Shown: piece by piece, positions 9,846 through 18,072 of the stretch | Position numbering within the stretch: position 1 is the stretch's first letter | Layout of the letters: every line of letters starts with the position of its first letter | Assembly: GCA_016217595.1 (NCBI GenBank) | Contig: JACRHS010000010.1 | Location: 62,001-126,000 of the forward strand | Source: Opitutia bacterium | Lineage (GTDB): Bacteria > Verrucomicrobiota > Verrucomicrobiia > Opitutales > Opitutaceae | DNA: 64,000 nucleotides | Reading direction: 5' to 3' | The notes under the pieces: generated by a model | What the model was told of the DNA's origin: nothing | What the model saw: the letters and a program-made list of their open reading frames with translations, nothing else | Database searches by the model: none | Position numbers and translations under genes: made by a program

Positions 9846-10829
9846 ATGAAAGTACCAGCTCAGATCAAATGCCTCGCAGCCTCCCTCGGGCTGCTCGCCT
9901 TAGCCGCTCAAACCCACGCCGCATATGACCCCAACTATACCAAGGGTCAGGCCGGCGTTTACTCCTTCCACGGCCTCTACGAACTCTACGATTTCGGCGG
10001 AGACCTTGGCTGGATCAACGACGATTCCGAAGGCTCAGCCTCCGTGGAAGGCGTCGACTGCTCCTCGTACGTGGCCCGCGTTTTGGCGCTGCCTTCGTAC
10101 ACACCGGAGTTCGTCGCCTCCACGCACCCCTTGGGCACGGTGCACTTTTACCCCGGTGTCGCCAACACTGTGCAGGTAAGTGACTCGACCAGTGCGCCGT
10201 TTGACCTCTGGGTGTGGCGTGCCTCCGCCGGCGGCCCCAGCGAAGGCCATACCGGCATCATCCGTGCCAAAGCCACCAGCACCATCACCACGCGCGAAGC
10301 TCAATCGCACCAGTCCGGTTACGACATCCTCCCGGTGACCCGCAACCGCCAGACCTTGATAGACTATAACACCCGTTACTGGCGCCGCGCCAACTGGGGC
10401 TCCGACGCCAATCCGCGGCCTTTCCCAATCAACTCGGCCCAAGTCACGGCCAGCGCCTACTCCGCCACTGGTCTGCCCAAGTACGCCGTGGACGGTGCCA
10501 TCAGCCAGGACACTTACTGGGCGGCCCAAGGCAGCGGTCAGTGGATCAAAGTCGACCTGCTCGCCAATCAGCCGGTCAAATATGTGAAGCTCGCTTGGTA
10601 CAGCGGCAACACCCGTCAGCAGACGTTCAGCGTGCAGGTGTCCACTGATAACACCAATTGGACCACCGTGCTCGATCATATTCAAACCGCCGGCACCACC
10701 ACGGCGCTTGAAACTTGGGATTTCGCCGATGTCACCGCCCGCTATGTGCGTGTGATCGGTTACGGCAACACTACGAACGACTGGAACAGTCTGACTGAGA
10801 TGGAAATCTGGACGGTCATGACGCCCTAA
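9846..10829 (+). CDS. Secreted NlpC/P60-like cysteine hydrolase with F5/8 type C domain (copy 1)
   Basis: 327 residues with a signal peptide cleaved after about residue 25 (...AAQTHA, mature AYDPNYTK). The N-terminal domain (about 26-190) has GVDCSSYV with candidate nucleophile Cys72 and EGHTGI with candidate His135, the order and context of NlpC/P60/CHAP-type papain-fold hydrolases. The third catalytic residue is not obvious. The C-terminal region (about 195-325) is a discoidin-type F5/8C carbohydrate-binding domain: PKYAVDGAISQDTYWAAQ, YVKLAWYSGN, FSVQVSTDNTNW and RYVRVIGYG. It may cut peptide in cell wall or a glycoprotein while bound to sugar. The ATG is preceded by a C/A-rich leader without Shine-Dalgarno, shared with copy 2. 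Confidence 0.78.
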   Translation: MKVPAQIKCLAASLGLLALAAQTHAAYDPNYTKGQAGVYSFHGLYELYDFGGDLGWINDDSEGSASVEGVDCSSYVARVLALPSYTPEFVASTHPLGTVHFYPGVANTVQVSDSTSAPFDLWVWRASAGGPSEGHTGIIRAKATSTITTREAQSHQSGYDILPVTRNRQTLIDYNTRYWRRANWGSDANPRPFPINSAQVTASAYSATGLPKYAVDGAISQDTYWAAQGSGQWIKVDLLANQPVKYVKLAWYSGNTRQQTFSVQVSTDNTNWTTVLDHIQTAGTTTALETWDFADVTARYVRVIGYGNTTNDWNSLTEMEIWTVMTP

Positions 10830-11103
10830 GCGTCACTCCAGAGCGTCTCTCTAGACGGCGGACTCTCCGCCCATTCGTTTCATTGATTGGTCCCGTCGCG
10901 TTGCGGCGCTATGCCGCAGCGCGTGCGGAATTCCATGCATACTCGGCAAGCGCAGCCGCCTCTACGTCGCGACTGCGCGAATTGCTGCAGCCAGACGATG
11001 CGCGACTGCTTGCTTAGATTGCTTTTGCCAGTCGCAGACCACCGTCGGGTACCGCCCTATTTGCCCCACCCCAAAATAACCCAAAAACCAACAAAACCCA
11101 GAC

Positions 11104-12090
11104 ATGAAAGTAACAGCACAGATCAAGTACCTGGCAGCCTCCATCGGGCTGCTGGCCGGAGCGGCGCAAATCAACGCCGCGTATGACCCGAACTATACCA
11201 AAGGCCAGGCCGGCGTTTATTCCTGGCACGGTCTCTACGAACTCTACGATTTCGGCGGAGACCTCGGCTGGATCAACGACGACTCGGAGGGCTCAGCCTC
11301 CGTGGAAGGCGTCGACTGCTCCTCGTATGTGGCCCGCGTTTTGGCACTGCCCTCATTCGTGCCGGAATTCGTCGCTTCCACCCACCCCTTGGGCACGGTG
11401 CACTTTTACCCCGGTGTCGCCAACACCGTACAGGTCAACGACGCGACCAGCGCGCCGTTTGACCTCTGGGTGTGGCGCGCCTCCGCCGGCGGCCCCAGCG
11501 AAGGCCATACCGGCATCGTTCGCACCAAGGACACCAGCACGATCACCACGCGTGAGGCGCAGTCGCACCAATCCGGTTACGACATCCTCCCGGTGACACG
11601 CAACCGCCAGACCTTAATCGACTATAACACCCGTTACTGGCGCCGCGCCAATTGGGGCTCCGATGCCAATCCGCGACCGATCTCGATCAACTCATCCCAG
11701 GTGACCGCGAGCGCCCATTCCGCCACTGGTCTGCCCAAGTACTCCGTGGACGGCGCCATCAGCCAGACCACGTACTGGGCGGCCCAAGGCAGCGGCCAGT
11801 GGATCAAGTTCGACCTGCTCGTCGCCAACGTGCCGATCAACTACGTGAAGATCGCGTGGTACAGCGGCAACACCCGCCGGCAGACCTTCAGCGTGCAGGT
11901 GTCCAACGACGACACCAATTGGACCACGGTGCTCAACCGCGTCCAGTCCTCCGGCACCACCACCGCGCTCGAAACGTGGGACTTTGCCGACGTCAACGCC
12001 CGCTATGTGCGCGTGATTGGCTACGGCAACACCGCGAACGACTGGAACAGTATGACGGAAATTGAAGTTTGGACCACGCTGACCCCATAA
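11104..12090 (+). CDS. Secreted NlpC/P60-like cysteine hydrolase with F5/8 type C domain (copy 2)
   Basis: 328 residues, a tandem paralogue of the gene at 9846. My hand alignment finds about 40 substitutions and a single one-codon insertion (in the LLVANVP segment of the F5/8C domain), so roughly 88% identity. Substitutions cluster in the signal peptide and the F5/8C domain; the N-terminal catalytic domain, with GVDCSSYV and EGHTGI, is almost unchanged. The start is the matching ATG, and it is followed by a strong terminator at 12143-12177. The conserved catalytic part and drifting binding part suggest the copies act on the same bond but may bind different surfaces; that is inference. Confidence 0.78.
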   Translation: MKVTAQIKYLAASIGLLAGAAQINAAYDPNYTKGQAGVYSWHGLYELYDFGGDLGWINDDSEGSASVEGVDCSSYVARVLALPSFVPEFVASTHPLGTVHFYPGVANTVQVNDATSAPFDLWVWRASAGGPSEGHTGIVRTKDTSTITTREAQSHQSGYDILPVTRNRQTLIDYNTRYWRRANWGSDANPRPISINSSQVTASAHSATGLPKYSVDGAISQTTYWAAQGSGQWIKFDLLVANVPINYVKIAWYSGNTRRQTFSVQVSNDDTNWTTVLNRVQSSGTTTALETWDFADVNARYVRVIGYGNTANDWNSMTEIEVWTTLTP

Positions 12091-12142
12091 GCGGCGGCCT
12101 GAACTTCTCCTCAGCCTAGCAGTCGACTAGCATACTACCCTG

Positions 12143-12177
12143 GCGCGCCGCGACCATGAGTCACGGCGCGCTTTTTT
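12143..12177 (+). terminator. Rho-independent terminator after the duplicated genes
   Basis: Perfect 8-bp stem GCGCGCCG (12143-12150) / CGGCGCGC (12164-12171) with a 13-nt loop, followed directly by six T residues. It lies 53 bp after the stop of copy 2. Confidence 0.88.
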
Positions 12178-12261
12178 ATCACCGCCAGGCCATATCGGCA
12201 CGCGACGCCGACAACTCAACCCGGGATTGCTCTAGATCGCCCAGACCGCTTGCGTGTGCGC

Positions 12262-12732
12262 ATGGACGCTCTGCCTTCCGGTTCGCTGCTTCCGATCATC
12301 CAGTTTTCTATCACGCCGGTCATCCTGCTCTCGGGCGTGGGAGCATTGCTGCTCTCGCTCACCAATCGCATGGGTCGCATCGTCGACCGCACCCGCATTC
12401 TCGCCGGCCAGGCCCGCACCACCGATGGCGCCGACCGGCAGCTCGTGGAAACCCAGATCGCCATCATGTGGCGGCGCGCCCGCCTCATGCGCCTCTCGGT
12501 AACGCTCGCCGGCGGCAGCATGCTTGTGTCCTGCTTGCTCGTGGTGGTGATCTTCGCCGGCGCTTTGCTGCGGCGGGATCTCGACATCGTCATCATGGGC
12601 TTTTTCGCCTGCAGCCTGGGCCTGATCATCGCCGCATTGGTGACGTTCCTACGCGACCTTTTCCTTTCGCTAGAGGCGCTGGATGTCGAAATCCGCCGCG
12701 CCCAAAACCAACGCGAAACCCTGCCGCACTAA
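12262..12732 (+). CDS. DUF2721 family membrane protein
   Basis: 156 residues with three predicted membrane helices: one near residues 12-32, two in the second half around LSVTLAGGSMLVSCLLVVVIFAGALL and MGFFACSLGLIIAALVTF. The segment FSITPVILLSGVGALLLSLTNRMGRIVDR is the hallmark of DUF2721, and the intervening cytoplasmic loop is rich in Arg and Gln. The ATG at 12262 is preferred to a TTG at 12250. Family function is unknown. It lies between the secreted-protein patch and the TMTC-like gene and could be co-transcribed with the latter (77-bp gap). Confidence 0.88.
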   Translation: MDALPSGSLLPIIQFSITPVILLSGVGALLLSLTNRMGRIVDRTRILAGQARTTDGADRQLVETQIAIMWRRARLMRLSVTLAGGSMLVSCLLVVVIFAGALLRRDLDIVIMGFFACSLGLIIAALVTFLRDLFLSLEALDVEIRRAQNQRETLPH

Positions 12733-12809
12733 CACGGCCCGGCGCTGAGACTAGGCTTACCACGGGATACGCGAGCGCAGATGTGAAAAACGTGAAGCCA
12801 CCCCTCTTC

Positions 12810-14942
12810 ATGGAACGGCTTTTCGCTTTTGCCCAACGACACCGCACTCTGCTCGCCAGTGTCACGCTCGCGCTGGCTGCCGCCGCTGCGTACGTCAACA
12901 GTTTCGCCGTCCCCGCGCTGTTGGACGATCGCATCACGATTTTGGACAACCCCACCTTGCGCCAGCTCTGGCCGCTGGGGCCGGTGCTGTTTCCACCGGG
13001 CGAAGTGTTTTCCGCCGGGCGTCCGTTGTTGAACCTGTCGTTTGCGCTCAACTATGCCGCGCACGGCGAGGCGGTGGGCGGCTATCATCTGGTGAATCTG
13101 CTGCTACACCTGGGCGCGGGCCTCGCGCTGTTCGGCATCATGCGCCGACTGCTGGCTCTGCCCATCTGGAAAGAACGGCTGTCCGCGGGCGGCACATGGC
13201 TGGCTTGGGGTGTCGCTCTGCTCTGGTTGCTGCACCCGCTGCAAACCGCCGCCGTCACCTACATTTCCCAACGGGCGGAAGTGCTGATGGGGCTGTGCTA
13301 CCTGCTCACGATCTACTGTTTTCTCCGCAGCGTCACGAGCGCCACTCCGCGGCGTTGGCGCTTGCTGGCGGTCGCGACGTGCAGCCTCGGCATGTTGAGC
13401 AAGGAAGTGATGGCGACCGCGCCCGTGGCGGTGTGGCTCTTCGACGCCAGCCTGGTCGCCGGCTCGTGGCGCGCGGCATGGCAACAACGCTGGCGTTTCC
13501 ATGCGGCGCTTGCGAGCACCTGGCTGATCCTCGCGGCGCTGCTGGCGACATCGCAACTCACGCAGCGCGGCATCAATTTCGAAGGCGGCTTCACGGCGTG
13601 GTCGTACGCGTTGACCGAATGCCAGGTGGTGCTGCGCTACCTGCGCCTCGCAGTATGGCCGCACCCGCTGATCTTTGATTACAACGTCGTGCCGCTGGAG
13701 CCGCATGTCGGATTGTACGTCGCGGGGTTGATCGCGGTTGTCGCGGCGGCCGTTTGGAGTTGGCGGCGGTGGCCGGCCTGGGGGCTCTGGGGAATCTGGT
13801 TTCTGCTGGTGCTGAGCCCGACGTCGAGCGTGGTGCCGGTCGCGGGCCAACCAATGGCGGAAAGCCGCCTGTACGTCCCGCTCGCGGCGCTGGCGATTCT
13901 CGGCGGACTCGGCCTCGGCGCTGTATGGGGCCGTCGCAGCGTATGGGTTCTCGTTGCACTGGCCCTGCTCGGCGGCGGATTCACGGTGCGGCGCAACCAC
14001 GATTTTCGCAGCGAACTCTCCATCTGGACCGACACCGTGGCGAAATATCCGCGCAATCCGCGGGCGCATGAGCATCTCGCCTCGACGCTCGCCACCATGC
14101 CCGGCCGCTGGGCCGACGCACGGAGGCACTTCGAGACCGCGCTGCAATTGAAGGCGGACTTCGCCGAGGCCCACGTGAATCTGGCCAACTTGCTGCTGAA
14201 GGCCGAGCCGCCGCTGGAGAAAGAGGCGTTGGCGCACTACGAAGCGGCCGTGCAGAGCAAGCCCAACCACGCCGTGGCGCACCACGACTTGGGCTGCCTG
14301 CTCAGCCGCATGCCCGGCCGGGCCGCCGACGCGCTGGCGCACCTGGAGATCGCCGCCCGTCTGAAACCTTACCAGGCCGAAACTCATTTCGAACTGGGCA
14401 ACGTGCTGGCTTACCTGCTGCACCGCCCTGCCGACGCCATTCGCTGCTACGAAGAAGCGCTAAAGTGGCAGCCCGATTTTCCCGAGGCGCATTGCCGGCT
14501 GGGCAATCTGCTCGCACCCGACCCGGCGCGCCGCGGCGAGGCCGAGAAACATTATCTGGCCGCCGTCCGCCTCGATCCCAACCAGGCCGATGCCCATCAT
14601 CAGCTGGGCAACATCTACATCGCACAACAAGAGCGCTGGCCCGAGGCAGCGAAACACTACGAAGCCGCCTTGCGTCTCCAGCCCGATCTCGCACCCGCGC
14701 ACAACAACCTTGGCACGATTCTGGTCCGCCAGCCGGGCCGCGCCGCCGAGGCACTGCCCCACTTCGAGACGGCGCTGCGACTGGAGCCGAATTTCGCCCG
14801 GGCGCATTTCAATCTCGGGCTGCTCCTGCTCCAGACACCGGGAAGGAGCATCGAAGGGCTGGCCCATCTGCGCGAGACCCTGCGACTCATGCCGGACCAC
14901 GCAATGGCCCGGCAACTTCTGGAAAAATATCAGCCGAAGTAA
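12810..14942 (+). CDS. TMTC-like GT-C membrane glycosyltransferase with C-terminal TPR repeats
   Basis: 710 residues. The N-terminal half is a multi-pass membrane region of about ten or more helices. It starts with the GT-C acidic loop LLDDRITILDNP, followed by RPLLNLSFALNYAAHG...YHLVNLLLHL, the pattern seen in TMTC-type O-mannosyltransferase-like proteins. From about residue 405 to the end there are about eight TPR units, several with the phrase 'PGRxADAxxHFExALxLxP'. Many bacterial homologues are annotated simply as TPR proteins. It probably transfers a lipid-linked sugar to extracytoplasmic protein, but no substrate can be read from sequence. The start is uncertain: GTG codons just upstream at 12783 and 12792 are also possible. 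It converges with the pilT gene, 21 bp away. Confidence 0.75.
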   Translation: MERLFAFAQRHRTLLASVTLALAAAAAYVNSFAVPALLDDRITILDNPTLRQLWPLGPVLFPPGEVFSAGRPLLNLSFALNYAAHGEAVGGYHLVNLLLHLGAGLALFGIMRRLLALPIWKERLSAGGTWLAWGVALLWLLHPLQTAAVTYISQRAEVLMGLCYLLTIYCFLRSVTSATPRRWRLLAVATCSLGMLSKEVMATAPVAVWLFDASLVAGSWRAAWQQRWRFHAALASTWLILAALLATSQLTQRGINFEGGFTAWSYALTECQVVLRYLRLAVWPHPLIFDYNVVPLEPHVGLYVAGLIAVVAAAVWSWRRWPAWGLWGIWFLLVLSPTSSVVPVAGQPMAESRLYVPLAALAILGGLGLGAVWGRRSVWVLVALALLGGGFTVRRNHDFRSELSIWTDTVAKYPRNPRAHEHLASTLATMPGRWADARRHFETALQLKADFAEAHVNLANLLLKAEPPLEKEALAHYEAAVQSKPNHAVAHHDLGCLLSRMPGRAADALAHLEIAARLKPYQAETHFELGNVLAYLLHRPADAIRCYEEALKWQPDFPEAHCRLGNLLAPDPARRGEAEKHYLAAVRLDPNQADAHHQLGNIYIAQQERWPEAAKHYEAALRLQPDLAPAHNNLGTILVRQPGRAAEALPHFETALRLEPNFARAHFNLGLLLLQTPGRSIEGLAHLRETLRLMPDHAMARQLLEKYQPK

Positions 14943-14963
14943 CGCGGCCGATCTGCACCACGC

Positions 14964-16040
14964 TCAGTGCCCGCCTTCGAGATCGCCGGGTTTCAACAGC
15001 GGCGCGAAGAGCGCTTTGTTCGCCGCCTTCATGTAGGCTTCCTTCGCCTCGATGGAGCCGTCTTTCACGCGATTCATCAGGCTCACATCCATCGTGATCA
15101 TGCCGTCGGCCCCGCCGCTCTCGATGATCGATTTGATGTCGGAGATGCGACCGCTGCGGATCGTGTTGGGCAGCGCCTCGTGCTGGAGCAAAATCTCGTG
15201 CACCGCGCAACGGCCCTTCGGCACGCGCTTACACAACAGCTGCGCGACGACCCCGGCCAAGCAGCCGGCGAGCATCACGCGCACCTGGTTTTGTTCGTCG
15301 GCGGGAAACGCGTTGATGATGCGATCGATGGTTTTCGGCGCGTTGTTGGTGTGCAGCGTGCCGAAGACGAGCATGCCCATCGAGGCACAGCCGAGCGCGA
15401 GTTTGATCGTCTCCAGCTCGCGCATTTCGCCGAGCAGTAGAATGTCGGGATCGTGCCGCATCGCTCCCTTCAGCGCGGCGGCAAACGACGCGGTGTGCTC
15501 GCCGACTTCGCGGTGAACGATCACCGCGCGCTGGTTGGTATGCACGAATTCGATCGGATCCTCGATGGTGATGATGTGCTTCGCGAGGTTGCGGTTGATG
15601 TAATCGATCATCGCCGCGAGCGTGGTCGACTTGCCGCTGCCAGTCGGTCCGGTGACGACAACGAGCCCCTGATCGAGATGGCAAAGTTTCTTCAACGCCT
15701 CGGGAAGCTTCAGGTCGTCGAACGAGAGGATTTTCGCCGGGATCTGGCGAAACACCGCGGCCATGCCCCAATGGTTGTAGAGATAATTGCCGCGGAAGCG
15801 GGCGAGCCCGGGAATCTCATACGCGAGATCGAGATCGTGGCGTTCGAGAAACTCCGCCCAGCGATGCTCGGGGCAGATTTCCTTCAGCAGGCGCTGCATG
15901 AGGCCGTAGTCGAGCGGCGAGCCAGAGATGGGCGTGAGCGAGCCGGAGATGCGGGCCTTGGGCGGCAGGCCGACCGTGAGGTGCAGGTCGGAGCCGCCCT
16001 TTTCGAGCATGGTGCGGAGCAGTGCGTCGATGGCTGCCAT
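14964..16040 (-). CDS. pilT: Type IV pilus retraction ATPase PilT
   Basis: 358 residues, the normal PilT length. It has the N-terminal PAS-like domain with GGSDLHLTVG and Walker A GPTGSGKS (131-138). The Asp box is IITIEDPIEFVH, Walker B is DPDILLLGEMRELETIKLAL, and the His box is FGTLHTNNAPKTIDRI. It is a cytoplasmic hexameric motor that depolymerises type IV pili. The gene begins 2 nt after the stop of a second PilT-family ATPase gene, so the two are translated as a unit. The remaining pilus genes are not in the window. The C-terminus lacks the long tail sometimes seen in PilU. Confidence 0.92.
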   Translation of the reverse strand: MAAIDALLRTMLEKGGSDLHLTVGLPPKARISGSLTPISGSPLDYGLMQRLLKEICPEHRWAEFLERHDLDLAYEIPGLARFRGNYLYNHWGMAAVFRQIPAKILSFDDLKLPEALKKLCHLDQGLVVVTGPTGSGKSTTLAAMIDYINRNLAKHIITIEDPIEFVHTNQRAVIVHREVGEHTASFAAALKGAMRHDPDILLLGEMRELETIKLALGCASMGMLVFGTLHTNNAPKTIDRIINAFPADEQNQVRVMLAGCLAGVVAQLLCKRVPKGRCAVHEILLQHEALPNTIRSGRISDIKSIIESGGADGMITMDVSLMNRVKDGSIEAKEAYMKAANKALFAPLLKPGDLEGGH

Positions 16041-16042
16041 GG

Positions 16043-17437
16043 TCAGGAAATCTTTTGCTTGAGCACGCGGTTGGCGATGTTGGCGAGCGCGGTCTCGGCG
16101 GAGATTTTGCGCTCCTGCCAGAGAGAAAAGACCACGTTGTCCATGAGACACATGCCGTCGCGCACGCCGGTCTCCATGGTGTTGCGCAGGCCGGCGGCCT
16201 TGCCCTCGCGCACGAGGTTGGCGATGGCGGTGTTGTTGATGAGAATCTCGCAGGCGAGCACGAGGCCGCCGTCGCGCGCGGGCAACAGGCGCTGGCAGAC
16301 GATGCCGCGCAAACTCTCGGCGACGCTGGACCGAATCTGCGTCTGCTGCGCGGGCGGAAAAACATCGAGCAGGCGGTTGAGCGTGGTGGCGGCGTCACTC
16401 GTGTGCATGGTGCCGATCACGAGGTGGCCGGTCTCGCTCGCGCTGATGGCCATCTCGATTGTCTCCAGATCGCGCAGCTCGCCGATCACGATCACATCGG
16501 GGTCTTCGCGCAGCGCGCCCTTGAGCGCGGTGGCGAAGGCGCGCGTGTGCCGGCCGACTTCGCGCTGCGTGACGTTGCAACCCCTGGCCGGCTGCACGAC
16601 CTCGATGGGATCCTCGACGGTGATGATGTGATCTTCGCGCGTCTCATTGAGCCACGCGACGAGCGAGGCGAGCGTGGTGGTCTTGCCGGAGCCGACCGGG
16701 CCGGTGACGAGGATAAGACCGTTGTGGTACGAGAGGAGTTTCTTGAGCGTCTCCAGATGCGCGGTGAAACCGAGGTCGGCGAGCGAGCGCACTTGCGCCG
16801 GCACCATGCGATACGCGCCGGCCGCGCCCTGCTTGTGAAACATCAGGTTGACGCGATAACGGTGCGTCTGGTCGAGCGCCAACGCGTAATCGAGATCCTT
16901 CTTTTCGAGGAAAACCTTGCGCTGGGGCTCGGTGAGGAGCGCGGTGTTGAGGCGCAGCGCTTCGCCGGCAGTGAGCGTGTGCGTCGAGATCTGGCTGAGC
17001 GCGCGATTTTTTCGGATGAACGGTCGCGCACCGGTGGAGAGATGCAGATCGCTCGCGCCCATCTCGGCGGTGGTCTGAAGGAGTTCGCCCAACGCCTCGG
17101 CGAGCGAGTCGTCGCTCAACGTCGCCAGCGTTTCAAAAGGGAAATCGAGTGCCGACTCTGCCGTGGCGGCGGGTTCGACTGCAGCGCCCGGGGACGCGGC
17201 GGGACTGGCAAACGGATCGTCATCGGGCGGGCCGGACAACGCCTTGCTCATGGCCTGCCCGGCGATGTTCTCCAGCACTTCGACGTCGGTGACGACACCG
17301 CCATCGATCAACAGCTGGGCAAATTCCAGCAACCCGGTTTCGTCGCCCAGGGCGCGCAGTACCGCTTCGCACTGGGAGCGCGACACGAGACCCTGGTCAA
17401 TGCCGAGGCGGGCGAGCCAACGAATCTCTGGTTTCAT
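16043..17437 (-). CDS. PilT/PilU-like ATPase with extra N-terminal domain
   Basis: 464 residues. An N-terminal region of about 65 residues (WLARLGIDQGLVSRSQCEAVLRAL..., resembling the MshEN-like start of GspE/PilB proteins) is joined by an acidic, Pro/Ala-rich linker (about 66-105) to a complete PilT core. The core has GASDLHLSTGARPF, Walker A GPVGSGKT (246-253), Walker B DPDVIVIGELRDLETIEMA and the His box IGTMHTSDAATTLNRL. This arrangement suits a PilU-like accessory retraction motor. The ATG at 17437 starts the recognisable domain; extension further upstream reads as non-protein. Start and stop spacing with pilT indicates one operon. The substrate pilus cannot be deduced here. Confidence 0.85.
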   Translation of the reverse strand: MKPEIRWLARLGIDQGLVSRSQCEAVLRALGDETGLLEFAQLLIDGGVVTDVEVLENIAGQAMSKALSGPPDDDPFASPAASPGAAVEPAATAESALDFPFETLATLSDDSLAEALGELLQTTAEMGASDLHLSTGARPFIRKNRALSQISTHTLTAGEALRLNTALLTEPQRKVFLEKKDLDYALALDQTHRYRVNLMFHKQGAAGAYRMVPAQVRSLADLGFTAHLETLKKLLSYHNGLILVTGPVGSGKTTTLASLVAWLNETREDHIITVEDPIEVVQPARGCNVTQREVGRHTRAFATALKGALREDPDVIVIGELRDLETIEMAISASETGHLVIGTMHTSDAATTLNRLLDVFPPAQQTQIRSSVAESLRGIVCQRLLPARDGGLVLACEILINNTAIANLVREGKAAGLRNTMETGVRDGMCLMDNVVFSLWQERKISAETALANIANRVLKQKIS

Positions 17438-17575
17438 GGGGAGCCGGGAAAGGCGCCCAGCATGGATTGGCCCCGGACCTTGCCAAGCGCGAAGGCGGCG
17501 CCCACATATAGAATCCAGATATCGCGCCTGACTTTGTGCCGAAACCAACCATGTTACGCGCTGTCTGTCTTTCCC

Positions 17576-17977
17576 ATGACCACCCTCACCCGTAAACGCT
17601 GCCTGCACCTTGTCACCGCCTTGCTCCTGGGCGCCACCCTCACCTTGCACTCGGGCTGTCTCGTGCTCGCCGCCGGTGCCGGCGCCGGTACGGTGGCCTT
17701 CATCCGGGGTGAACTCGAATCCACGCTCAGCGCCAAATACGATCCAGCGGTCCGCGCCTCCGAACGCGCCCTCGACCAATTGAAATTCGCCCGCATCAGC
17801 ACGAAAACCGACGCGCTCGTAACCGTGCTGGTGGCCCGCACTGCCGACGACAAACGCATCGAGATCAAGGTCTCGACCGTCGGCGAGGGCGTGACGAAGG
17901 TGCAAATCCGCGTCGGCATTTTCGGCGACGAAGCGCTCTCGCTGCGCATCCTCGAACGCATCAAAGCCGCGCTCTAA
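17576..17977 (+). CDS. DUF3568 family lipoprotein
   Basis: 133 residues. The N-terminus is a lipoprotein signal with lipobox LHSGC (Cys about residue 24), followed by a Gly/Ala run and a compact alpha/beta domain (YDPAVRASERALDQL...KVSTVGEGVTKVQIRVGIFGDEALSLRILERI) characteristic of DUF3568. It is probably attached to the inner leaflet of the outer membrane or to the outer face of the inner membrane. Function is unknown. It is divergent from the PilT-family operon, sharing a 138-bp intergenic space. Confidence 0.82.
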   Translation: MTTLTRKRCLHLVTALLLGATLTLHSGCLVLAAGAGAGTVAFIRGELESTLSAKYDPAVRASERALDQLKFARISTKTDALVTVLVARTADDKRIEIKVSTVGEGVTKVQIRVGIFGDEALSLRILERIKAAL

Positions 17978-18072
17978 AGCGCTGCCGGCGGCGAATCGCG
18001 CGCGACGAAACGAGATCGGAGGTTGCAAAGCCCGGGGAATCCGCGAACCTGTCGCTTTCTCAATCGTCGAAT

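Larger units (their letters stand above)
9798..12090 (+). repeat. Tandem gene duplication including the 5' leader
   Basis: Two units, 9798-10829 and 11060-12090, are direct repeats that include not only the coding regions but also part of the leader. TTTGCCCCACCCCAAAA occurs at 9798-9814 and 11060-11076, and both leaders end in CCCAGAC just before the ATG. The 230 bp between copy 1 and the second leader (10830-11059) is unrelated to the region before copy 1. It carries a weak GGCGG-actct-CCGCC hairpin near 10858 but no clear terminator. Confidence 0.85.
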
